Notes: generated by a model not told the origin, from the letters alone. Positions 37,490 through 46,585 are shown, numbered from the stretch's first letter. The stretch is DNA of 64,000 nt from Brevibacillus composti (GCF_016406105.1 NZ_CP066308.1:2019501-2083500), one strand, 5' to 3'. Numbers and translations are program-made.

Positions 37490-38200
37490 TTACTTTTCCT
37501 CAATGGTGATCGATTTGATCGTCACCGGCTCTTCCGGAACGCTGAGTTCATTGATCACCGGGTTTTTCTTCACTTTGACAGAAGAGATCTTTTCGACGAC
37601 ATCCATGCCGCTTACCACTTTCCCAAAAATGGTGTAGTCCGGCGTGTGGTTCAGGCCTTCCACGTCTTTCCCGGATCCGATGAAGAATTGGCTGCCGTTT
37701 GTATTCGGGCCGGCGTTTGCCATCGCGACAACTCCAGCCTCGTACTTATGGCCGTTGTTCAATTCATCCTCAAAATTGTAGCCAGGTCCACCGGTTCCAT
37801 CGCCTTTGGGGTCGCCGGTTTGGATCATGAAGCCTTTGATCACGCGGTGAAAGCTGATATTTTCGTAGAACTTGTCCTTCGCCAGGAAGACGAAGTTGTT
37901 GACGGTCTTCGGCGCGTCCTTGGCGAACAGCTCAATTGTAATATCCCCGAGCGTCGTCGAAATCTTCGCCGTGTATTGCTTGTTCGTATCGATCGTCATC
38001 GGCGGATACGCGGTGTATTTACCCGGAGGAGCTGGCTGTGCAGGTGTTTTATCCTCTTCCTTTGGTTTCACTTGGTTCGGCTGGTTATTCGTGTTTTCCG
38101 GAGACGAAATGTCAGTATTGGCAGAGCTGCAGCCAAAAAGCAGGCCCACGGAAAGCACAATCGTGAAGAGCGCCAGTACGGATTTCTTCATGGTTGGCAT
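37490..38200 (-). CDS. Cyclophilin-type peptidyl-prolyl isomerase lipoprotein
   Basis: 236 aa; ATG near AAAGGATCG. Signal peptide with lipobox LLFGC, a Pro/Thr/Glu-rich linker (about residues 26-60), then a cyclophilin domain: AKISTTLGDITIELF, SFHRVIKGFMIQTGDP with the catalytic Arg, GPNTNGSQFFIG and IFGKVVSGMDVV. It is exported and held on the outer membrane face, where it isomerises prolyl bonds in secreted proteins. It probably forms a single-gene unit with its own terminator. Confidence 0.93.
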   Translation of the reverse strand: MPTMKKSVLALFTIVLSVGLLFGCSSANTDISSPENTNNQPNQVKPKEEDKTPAQPAPPGKYTAYPPMTIDTNKQYTAKISTTLGDITIELFAKDAPKTVNNFVFLAKDKFYENISFHRVIKGFMIQTGDPKGDGTGGPGYNFEDELNNGHKYEAGVVAMANAGPNTNGSQFFIGSGKDVEGLNHTPDYTIFGKVVSGMDVVEKISSVKVKKNPVINELSVPEEPVTIKSITIEEK

Positions 38201-38458
38201 CGATCCTTTCTTTCTCGATCTATCGAAATCACATCAAACATTATAATACAACTTTCTATCTCGTCAAAATGCGGAAGAATAATGGAAAAGTTGAGGAATG
38301 GCTGGAAACTGAAACGACAACGAAAAATATGGGTAATTTATACTTAAAATTCTTCTCGTTGTAACGATGACATAGAGTGTGGGGGTGATTCCATCTGGCG
38401 GACAGTTTTTCCAAGAAACGAATCACTGACCAATAAATGTAGGGAGTGAAGGGACCTG

Positions 38459-38695
38459 CTGAAACTGCGCTGGGATCATTTTCCAGATGTTTCTCACGAC
38501 GTGTATGAGACGCATTATCTGGAGGAGAAGGATCACGCCGAATACTGGGAAGTTCACACGGAGGCGGATGAGGAGCACAGTGATGTCTACGACTACATCT
38601 CGGATATGTCCGAGAGCGAGTTGAAAGAAGCAGAACATCATCAGGTGCGCTACACCATCCATGTGCTCAACGAAATGCTGGCTTCCTGGTTCTAA
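38459..38695 (+). CDS. Small acidic hypothetical protein (about 78 aa)
   Basis: The conserved-looking frame includes LRWDHFPDVSHDVYETHY and HTEADEEHSDVYDYISDM, then HHQVRYTIHVLNEML. The first ATG in frame (38501) would drop well-formed N-terminal sequence. The only upstream initiators are CTG codons (38456, 38459) after GGGAGTGAAGGG, since an in-frame TGA lies at 38447. The true start is therefore uncertain. No family recognised. The next gene starts 41 bp downstream. Confidence 0.5.
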   Translation: MKLRWDHFPDVSHDVYETHYLEEKDHAEYWEVHTEADEEHSDVYDYISDMSESELKEAEHHQVRYTIHVLNEMLASWF

Positions 38696-38735
38696 CCAAA
38701 TCCTGGAAAATACATCATCTTGGAGAGTGAACAAC

Positions 38736-39182
38736 TTGTCATTCGAGAAAAAATTTACATTGAATGTGGACAGTGCAAAAAAGGTTGTCTCTTGGAGAGT
38801 CAGCGATGACTTGTCTGTCGAGGATTCCAAAAAGGCAAAAGACATGATTTTGAACGCCGTTTCCAAGTTTAACAACGGCGAAGTCAACCTGCTGATCGAC
38901 AACCGCGGCATGATGGTGAATGGGAAGCCCATCGTGTTTAAACCAGAGGTAAACGAGATCTGGGAGCAAACGCAAAAAGAGATTTTTCCCAAGCTGGCCA
39001 AATGCGCCGTACTCTGCTGCAGTGTCATTATGAAGATGCAAATGGACCGGATCGCTCGTTCATCCGGCATTTCCGAAGTCCAAAAGAGCTTCTGGAACGA
39101 CGATCCGCAAGTCATGAAAAAAGAAGCGTATGATTTCCTCGGCATCACTTCGAATGCACTGGTAGATTCCGTTACGGTGTAA
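38736..39182 (+). CDS. Hypothetical protein, STAS/SpoIIAA-like pattern (148 aa)
   Basis: TTG start with GGAGAGTGA 6 nt upstream. The N-terminal half alternates strands and helices: FTLNVDSAKKVVSWRVSDD, VEDSKKAKDMILNAVSKF then NLLIDNRGMM, which recalls the STAS-like SpoIIAA fold; the rest is helical, with CAVLCCSVIMKMQMDRIARS. The resemblance is structural guesswork and the family is not recognised with certainty. A long hairpin follows. Confidence 0.6.
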   Translation: MSFEKKFTLNVDSAKKVVSWRVSDDLSVEDSKKAKDMILNAVSKFNNGEVNLLIDNRGMMVNGKPIVFKPEVNEIWEQTQKEIFPKLAKCAVLCCSVIMKMQMDRIARSSGISEVQKSFWNDDPQVMKKEAYDFLGITSNALVDSVTV

Positions 39183-39190
39183 CTCCAAAG

Positions 39191-39262
39191 ATTCCCCTTT
39201 GGGATCCATGCGAAAAGCCGCTGCACAACAGCAGCCTGCATGGATCCCGGAGGGGATTTTTC
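39191..39262 (+). terminator. Long terminator hairpin after the 148-aa gene
   Basis: ATTCCCCTTTGGGATCCATGC and GCATGGATCCCGGAGGGGAT form a stem of about 20 bp with two mismatches, followed by TTTTT. An inner small hairpin GCTGC/GCAGC caps it. Confidence 0.8.
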
Positions 39263-39301
39263 ATGCAATCGGGGACTTGGCGAAATACGGAATGTGCGTG
39301 T

Positions 39302-39307
39302 TATAAT
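39302..39307 (+). promoter_or_regulatory. -10 box of the PLP-enzyme gene
   Basis: A perfect TATAAT 31 bp before the start codon; the best -35 (TTGGCG at 39277) is 19 bp away, so the upstream box is weak. Confidence 0.5.
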
Positions 39308-39337
39308 GTGAGGAAATGTGACATTGGAGGGATAAGC

Positions 39338-40486
39338 GTGGCAGATCGCTTTGAAACAAAAACCGTACATCTAGGACATGAACCACTGAGACAGGTCAAA
39401 GGAAAAGCAAGGCCAATTTATCAGACATCTGTCTTCGCTTTTTCCAGTTTAGAGGATATCGAACGGTACTATGCGGGGGAAGGGGAGTACCTATATACCC
39501 GTAATGGAAATCCCAATCAGCATGAGCTTGCCGATGCCGTAGCCCGTTTGGAGGGGGCGGAGGCAGGAGTGAGTGCCGCATCGGGGATGGGGGCCATTAT
39601 GGGCGGGCTGCTGTCTGTCCTGGGACCGGGGGATCACGTGCTGGCCTCCCATGAGATCTACGGAGGGACATACAGCCTGTTGTTCAACGAACTGTCCCGA
39701 CTCGGCATCACCGCTGAGTGCATCGACCTCAGCCGCCTGGATTCCCTGGACAAGCATATTCGCTCCAATACCAAGCTGTTTTTCATGGAAACCATCACGA
39801 ATCCGCTGCTGACCGTAGCGGACATGCCCTATTGGATTGCCCAGGCGAAGAACTACGGCCTGACCGTGATGATCGACAATACGTTTGCCACCCCGTATCT
39901 GGTTCAGCCCGCCCAGTATGGCGCTGACCTGATCGTCCACTCTGCGACGAAGTACATCGGCGGCCACAGCGATGTGACGGCAGGGGTCTTGGTCGGGAAA
40001 AACGAGCTGATCGCGCGGGCGCGTGAGGTCGTCACTGGCTATGGCGCCTCTCTCAGTCCTTTTGAAGCGTGGCTGACGGCCAGGGGCTTGAAAACGCTGG
40101 CGCTCCGCATGGAAAAACAATGCGACAACGCCAGCCGTATCGCCGAGTTTCTGAAAAATCACCCGGCCGTTCTGAAAACTTACTATCCGGACGCGGCGGA
40201 TACCTCTTTTTTCACCCGGCCCAAGCAGGGGGCGATGGTCTCCTTTCAACTTGCGGACGAGAGCAAGATTTATGATTTCTACCGGGCGTTCCGGTGGATC
40301 AAGCTGGCTCCTTCCTTGGCTGGCGTGGAGACGAGTCTGTCCCATCCGGTGACCACGTCGCACCGGGCCCTGTCGGAGGAGCAGCGGACCACCAGCGGGA
40401 TTACGATGGGCCTGGTTCGTCTGTCGGTCGGGATCGAAGCCGTCGAGGACATTCAGGAAGAGCTGGAGAGGGCGCTTGGTGTGTAG
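39338..40486 (+). CDS. Cys/Met metabolism PLP-dependent enzyme (cystathionine gamma-synthase/lyase family)
   Basis: 382 aa, GTG start behind TTGGAGGG. Fold-type I trans-sulfuration family: ETKTVHLGHEP, IYQTSVFAF, YTRNGNPNQHELADAVARLEG, SAASGMGAI (phosphate binding), VMIDNTFATPYL and the Schiff-base Lys in VHSATKYIGGHSDVTAG; ends with LVRLSVGIEAVEDI. It could be a cystathionine gamma-synthase, cystathionine/methionine lyase or O-acetylhomoserine enzyme; these cannot be separated by reading alone. Monocistronic; no SAM riboswitch or T-box seen upstream. Confidence 0.85.
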   Translation: MADRFETKTVHLGHEPLRQVKGKARPIYQTSVFAFSSLEDIERYYAGEGEYLYTRNGNPNQHELADAVARLEGAEAGVSAASGMGAIMGGLLSVLGPGDHVLASHEIYGGTYSLLFNELSRLGITAECIDLSRLDSLDKHIRSNTKLFFMETITNPLLTVADMPYWIAQAKNYGLTVMIDNTFATPYLVQPAQYGADLIVHSATKYIGGHSDVTAGVLVGKNELIARAREVVTGYGASLSPFEAWLTARGLKTLALRMEKQCDNASRIAEFLKNHPAVLKTYYPDAADTSFFTRPKQGAMVSFQLADESKIYDFYRAFRWIKLAPSLAGVETSLSHPVTTSHRALSEEQRTTSGITMGLVRLSVGIEAVEDIQEELERALGV

Positions 40487-40529
40487 TTATCATTTTTTAC
40501 GTTTTTTTACAAAGATTTATCGCCAAAAC

Positions 40530-40556
40530 TGTAACATTTTGCCCATCTGAATCGTA
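40530..40556 (+). promoter_or_regulatory. Candidate ECF-type promoter of the sigma factor operon
   Basis: TGTAAC (40530-40535) and CGTA (40553-40556) with a 17-bp spacer resemble the TGAAAC-N16/17-CGTA promoters of ECF sigma factors. The position, 135 bp before the sigma gene, fits autoregulation. Confidence 0.55.
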
Positions 40557-40690
40557 GTACTTTGATGTAGTACAAAAGGGGGAAAGCCTCTGGCTGTCAA
40601 TTCGGCTTCGCATCTACCTGCTCCGCTCTGCCGAGCCCATGCAGGTATGCAGGATCGCCGGATCTGCCATGCGCAGCAGGTGATGGTACA

Positions 40691-41257
40691 GTGATGGAAA
40701 TGGCGATGAAACGCAATGCTGATCCGTCCTCCGAGTCATCGAATTCCTACTTCGAAGCGCGTGACTTCAGCGAGCTCTACGATGAGTATTTTGACCGGGT
40801 AAACCGCTATCTCCGGTGCCGGGTTCGCAATTCTTGGGATGCCGATGACTTGACGACGACAGTTTTTTTAAAAGCGCTTGAAAAATTTGAACAATACAGC
40901 AGAACCAGTCCCTTTGCGTCCTGGATTTTTCGTATTGCCCACAATACCTATGTGGACTTCATGCGAAAAAACCGGGAATTTCCTGTTGATCAGGAGGTTT
41001 TCTTGGGCGGCGAAGCAGACGATACCTGGCAGCCGGAGCTTCAGACGCTGACGAATGAGGAAATCAGCATTTTGCGCGACCGGCTGGAGCTGTTGACGCA
41101 GGATCAGCGCGATGTCCTGACCCTGCGCTATTTTGCCGATCTGAAAATCGTACAAGTGGCAGAAGTATTGGGGAAAACCGAGTCCAGCGTAAAAATGATC
41201 TCCTATCGCGCTTTGCATCAACTCAAGAAGATGTACGAAAGGGGAGACGTCGAATGA
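40691..41257 (+). CDS. ECF-type RNA polymerase sigma factor
   Basis: 188 aa from a GTG (an ATG follows at 40694; AGGTGATGG upstream). Region 2: SELYDEYFDRVNRYLRCRV and DADDLTTTVFLKALEKF with WIFRIAHNTYVDFMR; region 4: LTLRYFADLKIVQVAEVLGKTESSVK. No region 1 or 3. It directs transcription of a stress regulon. The next gene overlaps its stop by 4 nt and looks like its membrane-bound anti-sigma partner; the two are followed by a membrane protein and an ABC transporter. Confidence 0.88.
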   Translation: MMEMAMKRNADPSSESSNSYFEARDFSELYDEYFDRVNRYLRCRVRNSWDADDLTTTVFLKALEKFEQYSRTSPFASWIFRIAHNTYVDFMRKNREFPVDQEVFLGGEADDTWQPELQTLTNEEISILRDRLELLTQDQRDVLTLRYFADLKIVQVAEVLGKTESSVKMISYRALHQLKKMYERGDVE

Positions 41258-42327
41258 GAGACCAAGAACGCTTCCCCAATGGCGGTCCGGACGATGGTAC
41301 CATTGCTCAGCTGCTTTCCCATCTGCAACAGATGCGGCGCGCAGTGCCGGTCAATTACATACTGAAGGCAAAACTGAAAAAACAGCTGCTGCAGCGCATG
41401 GAGGAGCAGCAGCGGGAGAGACAGAAGCTGCAAAACAGGCAGATCAAGCAAAAGCGCCTTCGCCTCTGGCTGATTTCCGGGGGGAGTGCGCTGCTCCTCG
41501 CGCTGGCCATCGGCCTGGGCGTTTGGACGCATGATGAGCCCGCCGTCCAGCAGCATGCCCTCATCGCAGGCGACGAGGGGCTGGAGCAGGCAGTCGACAT
41601 CAATCCGGACGGCTCGATGATTGTCTATGCGGCGGGCCATACCCAGCTCAAGATCCGGTCACTAAAGGATAGAAAAGCAAATGAGACACTGGTTCTTCCG
41701 GCATCGGGCGGCTTGTATACGGCTGTGTCGTGGTCCAATCGCGGAAAGCAGCTGGCCGTGACGGAACAGATAGAGGGCTTCTCCCGGATATGGGTAGTAG
41801 AGCTGGCGACCAAGGACAGACCCGTAAGCAAAAGGCTCCTGCGGGAAGAACGCGGGGTCTCCTACGGCGCCCCCAGTTGGTCGCAGAATGACGAAAGCAT
41901 CGCCTATACCCGCAGGACGAGCGATGGAGCGGAGGAAATCTGGGTGAGCAGCACGGTGGCGATGCAGGACTGGAAGCTGGTCGAAGGGACACAGCCGGAA
42001 TGGTCGCCGGATGGAAGGCTGCTGGCTTTTGTCAAAAAAGATCATGTGAACGTGCTGGAAGTACGGACGGGCGAGGTCACGGAAGTAGAAGCGGGGAGCT
42101 GGCCATCGTGGAGCGGTGTCGAGCAGCTTACCTACGCCGTGGCAGAGGGCGGGATCAAGCAGGTGCAAATCGGGCAGTCCCCGTTTGAAGCCAAACCGGT
42201 CCCGATCCGCAGATTGGGCGAGGGCGACATGCTCAGGGCCCACTGGTCCAGCGATCGCCAGCATGTGCTGCTGGCCCAGAAGAAAAAAGGGGAAAAGAGC
42301 GTGACTATATCTACGGCTTCTCGATGA
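41254..42327 (+). CDS. Membrane beta-propeller protein, probable anti-sigma sensor
   Basis: 357 aa, ATG inside the sigma gene's stop (GGGGAGACG ribosome site). A cytoplasmic N-terminal helical domain (residues 1-70, basic and Gln-rich coiled coil up to KQKRLRL), one transmembrane helix (about 71-92, LISGGSALLLALAIGLGV), then an outside TolB/PD40-type propeller with about six repeats: INPDGSMIVYA, WSNRGKQLAVTE, WSQNDESIAYTR, WSPDGRLLAFVK, SWSGVEQLTYA, WSSDRQHVLLAQ. Gene position and topology fit an anti-sigma factor whose propeller senses an envelope signal; this is inference, as no ZAS motif is present. Confidence 0.75.
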   Translation: MRDQERFPNGGPDDGTIAQLLSHLQQMRRAVPVNYILKAKLKKQLLQRMEEQQRERQKLQNRQIKQKRLRLWLISGGSALLLALAIGLGVWTHDEPAVQQHALIAGDEGLEQAVDINPDGSMIVYAAGHTQLKIRSLKDRKANETLVLPASGGLYTAVSWSNRGKQLAVTEQIEGFSRIWVVELATKDRPVSKRLLREERGVSYGAPSWSQNDESIAYTRRTSDGAEEIWVSSTVAMQDWKLVEGTQPEWSPDGRLLAFVKKDHVNVLEVRTGEVTEVEAGSWPSWSGVEQLTYAVAEGGIKQVQIGQSPFEAKPVPIRRLGEGDMLRAHWSSDRQHVLLAQKKKGEKSVTISTASR

Positions 42328-42344
42328 CGAGCGGAGGAGAGAGA

Positions 42345-44600
42345 ATGAGATGGAAATGGCTGCTTGCCTTGGCGGTCTTATGCGCGGGGGCGATGCCCTC
42401 GGCAGCCGCCGCCGAGGGAACGTATGACATACAGATTGATCAGCCGATGGATGGAATCATCAAATACGATTCGTGGATGCGGCTGGATGTAAAAGTGACG
42501 AGCCGCGGCCAGCCTTTCTCCGGCTATGTGGAGCTGGGGACCGACAGGAATCAGATGCAGCCGCGGAAAGCCAGTCTCAAACAACCCTTGACCCTGGAGG
42601 AAGGAGAGACGAAACAGGTCTCGTTTGAGCTCCCGGTTGAGATGATGATGAATGACTTGCGGCTGCGACTGCTGGAGGGAGAGCGGACCGTCAAAAGCGA
42701 AAAAATCCGCTTGTCCTATCCCCGAGACGGTATTCTCGTCGGTGTCTTGCATGAGTCGGACAATGCGTATCACTTTTTGAGCATGAACCAGTCTCATGCG
42801 AGATACCGAGCCCCTTATCTGGTTCAGCATGTCAAACAGGAATCCTTGCCGACAGAACCGTGGCTCTATCGCAATCTCAACATGCTGGCGCTGGGCGGGA
42901 AAGACGTAACCGCCCTGACAGACGATCAGCTCGCGGCCATCAAGCTCTGGGTCAAAACAGGAGGCATCGTGATCCTTTCCGCCGGGCCCGGCCAGGAGAG
43001 CGCGGTCAGCCGCTTCGCCGAGCTCCTGCCGCCCAATCTCAGGCTAGGCGGCCAGGTGCAAGCGGAGAAAGGTTTGCGGCCCTATTTGACAGATAAAATC
43101 ACGCCGCAATGGAGCATCCCCGTTTACAGCGATCAATTGCCGCTGTTTTTCGCCCAAAAATCGGGCGAGGGGTATTTCTTGTTCGTTAACTATGACGTCA
43201 CCCAAGAACCGATGGCCTCTTGGCAATACAATGGACAGTTGTGGCAAAGTGTCTTTCAGCGGCACGGCATTCTGGAGAAGGTCAACAACACTATCTACTT
43301 CGACCAACTGGGCAGGCCCCTGCTGGAGTTGAGCCGGCAGATACCGGGGGTACAGACGCCCAATCCCTGGGTTATGGCCGGCATCTGGGGAGGATACGTG
43401 CTGCTCGTGGCTCCTGCTCTCTATCTGGTTTTGCGCCGCAAAGACAAACGGCCGTGGGCGTGGGGAATGATTCCGGCGGCGGCAGTCCTGCTGGGCACCG
43501 GTGTATTCGTTCTCGGCAAGCCGCTGGTCGTCGCGGAAAACGTGAGCTACGCCGTCACCCGGATCCACTTGCTGGACAAAGACACCGCACAAGCGATGAC
43601 CGCTTCCACCGTTCTCGCCGTGAGCGGAGGAGAGCTCCTGCTGGAGACGAAACCGGGTGCCATCGCGCTGCCGTTGATGGTCGGGCGCAATGATTACGAG
43701 CTGGATGGCACGAGGTTGACCGCCAAAGAAGACGACGGGAGCATCCTTGCTTTTCAAGAAGTGCCTTACTTGACGCCTCGCCAGGTGTCTGCTTTTGGTC
43801 TGGTGCAACATGCCGGGAAGATGGATGTGGATCTGCATGTCGAGGGTGACCGGATGCGCGGCGTGATTCAAAACAACAGCTCTTATTCTTTTGATCAGAC
43901 GTATGTGCAGATCGGATTGCAGCGCATCCCCATCGGGAGTCTGCAAAAAGGGGAGAAAAAGAGCGTAGAGGTCAAGCTGGAATCGCTCTATACGCCGCGC
44001 CAGCCGTATATAGAGGGGGAAGAGACGCCGGAGCAGAGGCTGATGCGGCTGCAGGATGCCGTCCTTACGTACGGATCGGCCGATACGGTGAGGGTGATCG
44101 GGATCAATCGGGACCCGCTCTCCCTGGTGACGGCAAAATTGCCGCACCGGTCCCATTATTACAACGTCATCAGCCAAAATATCGAGCTGAAGCCGGATCG
44201 AAGCGGAAAGATTACCTTCCCCTATGGCATGCTGCGCGTCAATATCCTGGAGACAAAAGGAGATCTCGACGTCAATCCGTCGGGTCTGTGGGAAATCTCC
44301 AAGGGCAGTGTGACGTTTTCGCTCGAACTGGGGCAAGCGATCAATGTGGCCGAGCGGATCGTCGTGCCGCTTGATCACAGCATGTACCGCCCCTTTGTCA
44401 AAGAAGTTTTCCACCAAAAGAGCGGGAAGTGGAAGACGCTGGATCGGGAGAAGCGGCTGGTGCTGGGAGAAGAGCTGCGCGAATACCTGACGCCGGAAGG
44501 TGCGATCCAGATCCGCCTGTCCCATCCGGGCGAAGAGCGACTGGCATTTTCCATGCCGTATTTCCAGGTGGAGGGAAAGGAGCGCGGACTCGATGATTGA
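42345..44600 (+). CDS. Large membrane protein with N-terminal extracellular domain (ABC-associated)
   Basis: 751 aa from the ATG with GGAGGAGAG upstream. Signal peptide (WLLALAVLCAGAMPSAAAA), then an extracytoplasmic beta domain starting YDIQIDQPMDGIIKYDSWMR, a glutamine-amidotransferase-like segment LNMLALGGKDV to GGIVILSAGP, two membrane helices (about residues 342-362 and 373-395) and a second long extracytoplasmic domain. Similar proteins accompany GldA/GldF-type ABC transporters. It overlaps the ABC ATPase start by 8 nt, so the products are probably co-translated. Molecular function unknown. Confidence 0.7.
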   Translation: MRWKWLLALAVLCAGAMPSAAAAEGTYDIQIDQPMDGIIKYDSWMRLDVKVTSRGQPFSGYVELGTDRNQMQPRKASLKQPLTLEEGETKQVSFELPVEMMMNDLRLRLLEGERTVKSEKIRLSYPRDGILVGVLHESDNAYHFLSMNQSHARYRAPYLVQHVKQESLPTEPWLYRNLNMLALGGKDVTALTDDQLAAIKLWVKTGGIVILSAGPGQESAVSRFAELLPPNLRLGGQVQAEKGLRPYLTDKITPQWSIPVYSDQLPLFFAQKSGEGYFLFVNYDVTQEPMASWQYNGQLWQSVFQRHGILEKVNNTIYFDQLGRPLLELSRQIPGVQTPNPWVMAGIWGGYVLLVAPALYLVLRRKDKRPWAWGMIPAAAVLLGTGVFVLGKPLVVAENVSYAVTRIHLLDKDTAQAMTASTVLAVSGGELLLETKPGAIALPLMVGRNDYELDGTRLTAKEDDGSILAFQEVPYLTPRQVSAFGLVQHAGKMDVDLHVEGDRMRGVIQNNSSYSFDQTYVQIGLQRIPIGSLQKGEKKSVEVKLESLYTPRQPYIEGEETPEQRLMRLQDAVLTYGSADTVRVIGINRDPLSLVTAKLPHRSHYYNVISQNIELKPDRSGKITFPYGMLRVNILETKGDLDVNPSGLWEISKGSVTFSLELGQAINVAERIVVPLDHSMYRPFVKEVFHQKSGKWKTLDREKRLVLGEELREYLTPEGAIQIRLSHPGEERLAFSMPYFQVEGKERGLDD

Positions 44601-45522
44601 AACCATCCATCTCAGTAAAAGCTACGGGAAGCTGCATGCCCTGGTCGATCTCCAGCTGCGCATCGAGCAGGGGAAAGTGTTTGGCTTTATCGGCCCCAAT
44701 GGAGCGGGAAAATCGACCACGATGATGATCCTGGCCACCTTGTTGGAGCCGACTGAGGGAGAAGCCTACGTCAGCGGCTACGACGTGCGCAAGGAGCCGG
44801 CCGCTGTGCGTCAGTCGCTGGGCTACATGCCGGACTTTTTCGGTGTTTATGACAATTTGACCGCTGTGGAGTACCTGGATTTTTACGCCGGTGCCTACAA
44901 GATTCCGTCGTCCAGGCGCAAGAGCCTGATCGCCGACCTGCTCGAGCTGGTCAATCTGTCCGACAAAGCGGAATCATATGTCGATTCCCTGTCGCGGGGG
45001 ATGCAGCAGCGTCTCAGTCTCGCCCGCTGCCTGATTCACGACCCGCAGGTCCTGATCCTGGACGAACCGGCATCGGGACTGGATCCGCGGGCACGAATCG
45101 AGCTGAGGGAGATTCTGAAGCAGCTACGCGGCATGAAAAAAACGATTTTGATCAGCTCACATATCTTGCCGGAGCTGGCCGAGTTGTGCGACGAGATCGG
45201 CATCATCGAAAAAGGCCGGTTGATCGCCTGCGGCGACATCGATGAGGTCAGCGTCCGAGCCAGCGGCGTCACGCTGATGATGGTCAGGACGCTTAGCAAT
45301 CACCACCGGGCCGCCGTCCTCCTGTCGGAAAATCTGTACGTCGAGGATCTGGAGGAACAGATGGACGGGTTTCGCTTCCGTTTCATCGGGACGGATGAGG
45401 AGAAAGCGGCGCTGCTGCGTGATCTGATCGGGGCGGGCGTCGCCGTTTCCTACTTCGGCGAGTCCAGCGAAAATCTGGAAGCCGTCTTCCTTGCCATTAC
45501 GGAAGGGGTGGCTAAATTGTGA
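44593..45522 (+). CDS. ABC transporter ATP-binding protein
   Basis: 309 aa; ATG overlaps the previous gene, with AAAGGAGCG upstream. Single ABC domain: Walker A GFIGPNGAGKSTT, Q-loop GYMPDFFGVYDN, signature SLSRGMQQRLSLAR (degenerate LSRGMQ form typical of GldA-like ATPases), Walker B LILDEPASGLDPRAR, switch His in SSHILPEL, then a C-terminal regulatory extension. It energises the ABC-2 permease encoded next, with which it overlaps by 4 nt. Confidence 0.9.
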   Translation: MIETIHLSKSYGKLHALVDLQLRIEQGKVFGFIGPNGAGKSTTMMILATLLEPTEGEAYVSGYDVRKEPAAVRQSLGYMPDFFGVYDNLTAVEYLDFYAGAYKIPSSRRKSLIADLLELVNLSDKAESYVDSLSRGMQQRLSLARCLIHDPQVLILDEPASGLDPRARIELREILKQLRGMKKTILISSHILPELAELCDEIGIIEKGRLIACGDIDEVSVRASGVTLMMVRTLSNHHRAAVLLSENLYVEDLEEQMDGFRFRFIGTDEEKAALLRDLIGAGVAVSYFGESSENLEAVFLAITEGVAKL

Positions 45523-46367
45523 AAAGCTCTTTCACCAATCCCATTATCGTCAAAGAACTGCGGGAGCGCTTCCGGTCGAAAAAGGCATTTTGGACACTGG
45601 CCCTGTTCCTCGTAATCATGGGCGGCATCCCGCTCGGCTTTTTAATCGTCAATCCGATCAAGGCGGATCATCTCGGCCAAAGCAAAGATCTGTTCATTAT
45701 CTCGGCCACGATCCATTACGCGATGATCTGTTTCTTCGCGCCCGCGCTGACCGCCGGTGCGATCAGCGGGGAGCGGGAGCGGCAGACGCTGAACATCCTC
45801 TTGACCACACAACTGTCGCCGAGGTCCATCGTCTGGAGCAAGCTGTTTACTTCGCTGGCTTTTACCTCTCTCTTGCTCGTCGCCTCCATGCCACTCTACA
45901 GCATGGTGATGCTGTACGGCAGCGTCTCGCCGGGGCAATTGCTCAAGCTGTCGCTGTTTTTCGCGGTCAATATCCTGTTTCTCGGCACGCTGGGCTTATT
46001 CTGCTCGACCTGGATCAAACGAACGGCCGTCAGCACCGTCATCGCCTATGGCATCGCCTTTTTCTTCGTCGTGGGAACGGGCCTGATTTTTTATTTCGTG
46101 GGAGAGATGCTGGTTCAGTTGAGTCCGGACAAGTCGCTTTCGGCCGAGGTCTGGAGTAAGCCGCACATGCAGTATTTGGCGGGCACCAATCCGATCATTG
46201 TCCTGTTTTCGATCCTGGGTGAGGGCGTCTTCGTCCAGATCGGCTTTGACTTTACGCCTTGGCTCTTTTTCTCGTCGGTCTACCTCGTCCTGAGCCTGCT
46301 GCTCGTCCTCTGGAGCGCCTATCTGCTGGCGCCGATCAGACGAAAGCGGTGGAGTTGGAAGAAGTGA
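45519..46367 (+). CDS. ABC-2 type transporter permease
   Basis: 282 aa, GTG start within the ATPase stop codon. NPIIVKELRERFRSKKAFW is the typical amphipathic start of ABC-2 permeases, followed by six predicted membrane helices with the conserved cytoplasmic AGAISGERERQTLNILLTT loop. It is the last gene of the sigma/propeller/ABC operon. The transported substrate is unknown; gene context suggests an envelope or antimicrobial-peptide response. Confidence 0.88.
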   Translation: MKSSFTNPIIVKELRERFRSKKAFWTLALFLVIMGGIPLGFLIVNPIKADHLGQSKDLFIISATIHYAMICFFAPALTAGAISGERERQTLNILLTTQLSPRSIVWSKLFTSLAFTSLLLVASMPLYSMVMLYGSVSPGQLLKLSLFFAVNILFLGTLGLFCSTWIKRTAVSTVIAYGIAFFFVVGTGLIFYFVGEMLVQLSPDKSLSAEVWSKPHMQYLAGTNPIIVLFSILGEGVFVQIGFDFTPWLFFSSVYLVLSLLLVLWSAYLLAPIRRKRWSWKK

Positions 46368-46414
46368 CCCATTCATGTACAATAGAGGGCAGGTAAAAAA
46401 AGGGGGAGTTCATC

Positions 46415-46585
46415 GTGAGTGATCAAGACATTCAAATCATCGACTTTGAAGAAATGCTCCGTTTCGTCGAGCGCCGTCTGGCCGAAGCCGGGAGATACGT
46501 CCAGCGTGATGCCATTATTATGATTTTAGAGGCGGAAGAAGCATTTTTGAAGGAAAAGGGTATCATACAAGAAGTAGAGCAATAA
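46415..46585 (+). CDS. Small hypothetical protein (56 aa)
   Basis: GTG start behind AAAGGGGGAG. Acidic helical peptide: IIDFEEMLRFVERRLAEAG, then RDAIIMILEAEEAFLKEKG. Similar in size and style to Bacillus small acidic proteins such as YozD, but not enough to name it. 48 bp after the ABC permease gene, so it may be the operon's tail. A weak hairpin AGCTGG/CCAGCT follows. Confidence 0.6.
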   Translation: MSDQDIQIIDFEEMLRFVERRLAEAGRYVQRDAIIMILEAEEAFLKEKGIIQEVEQ

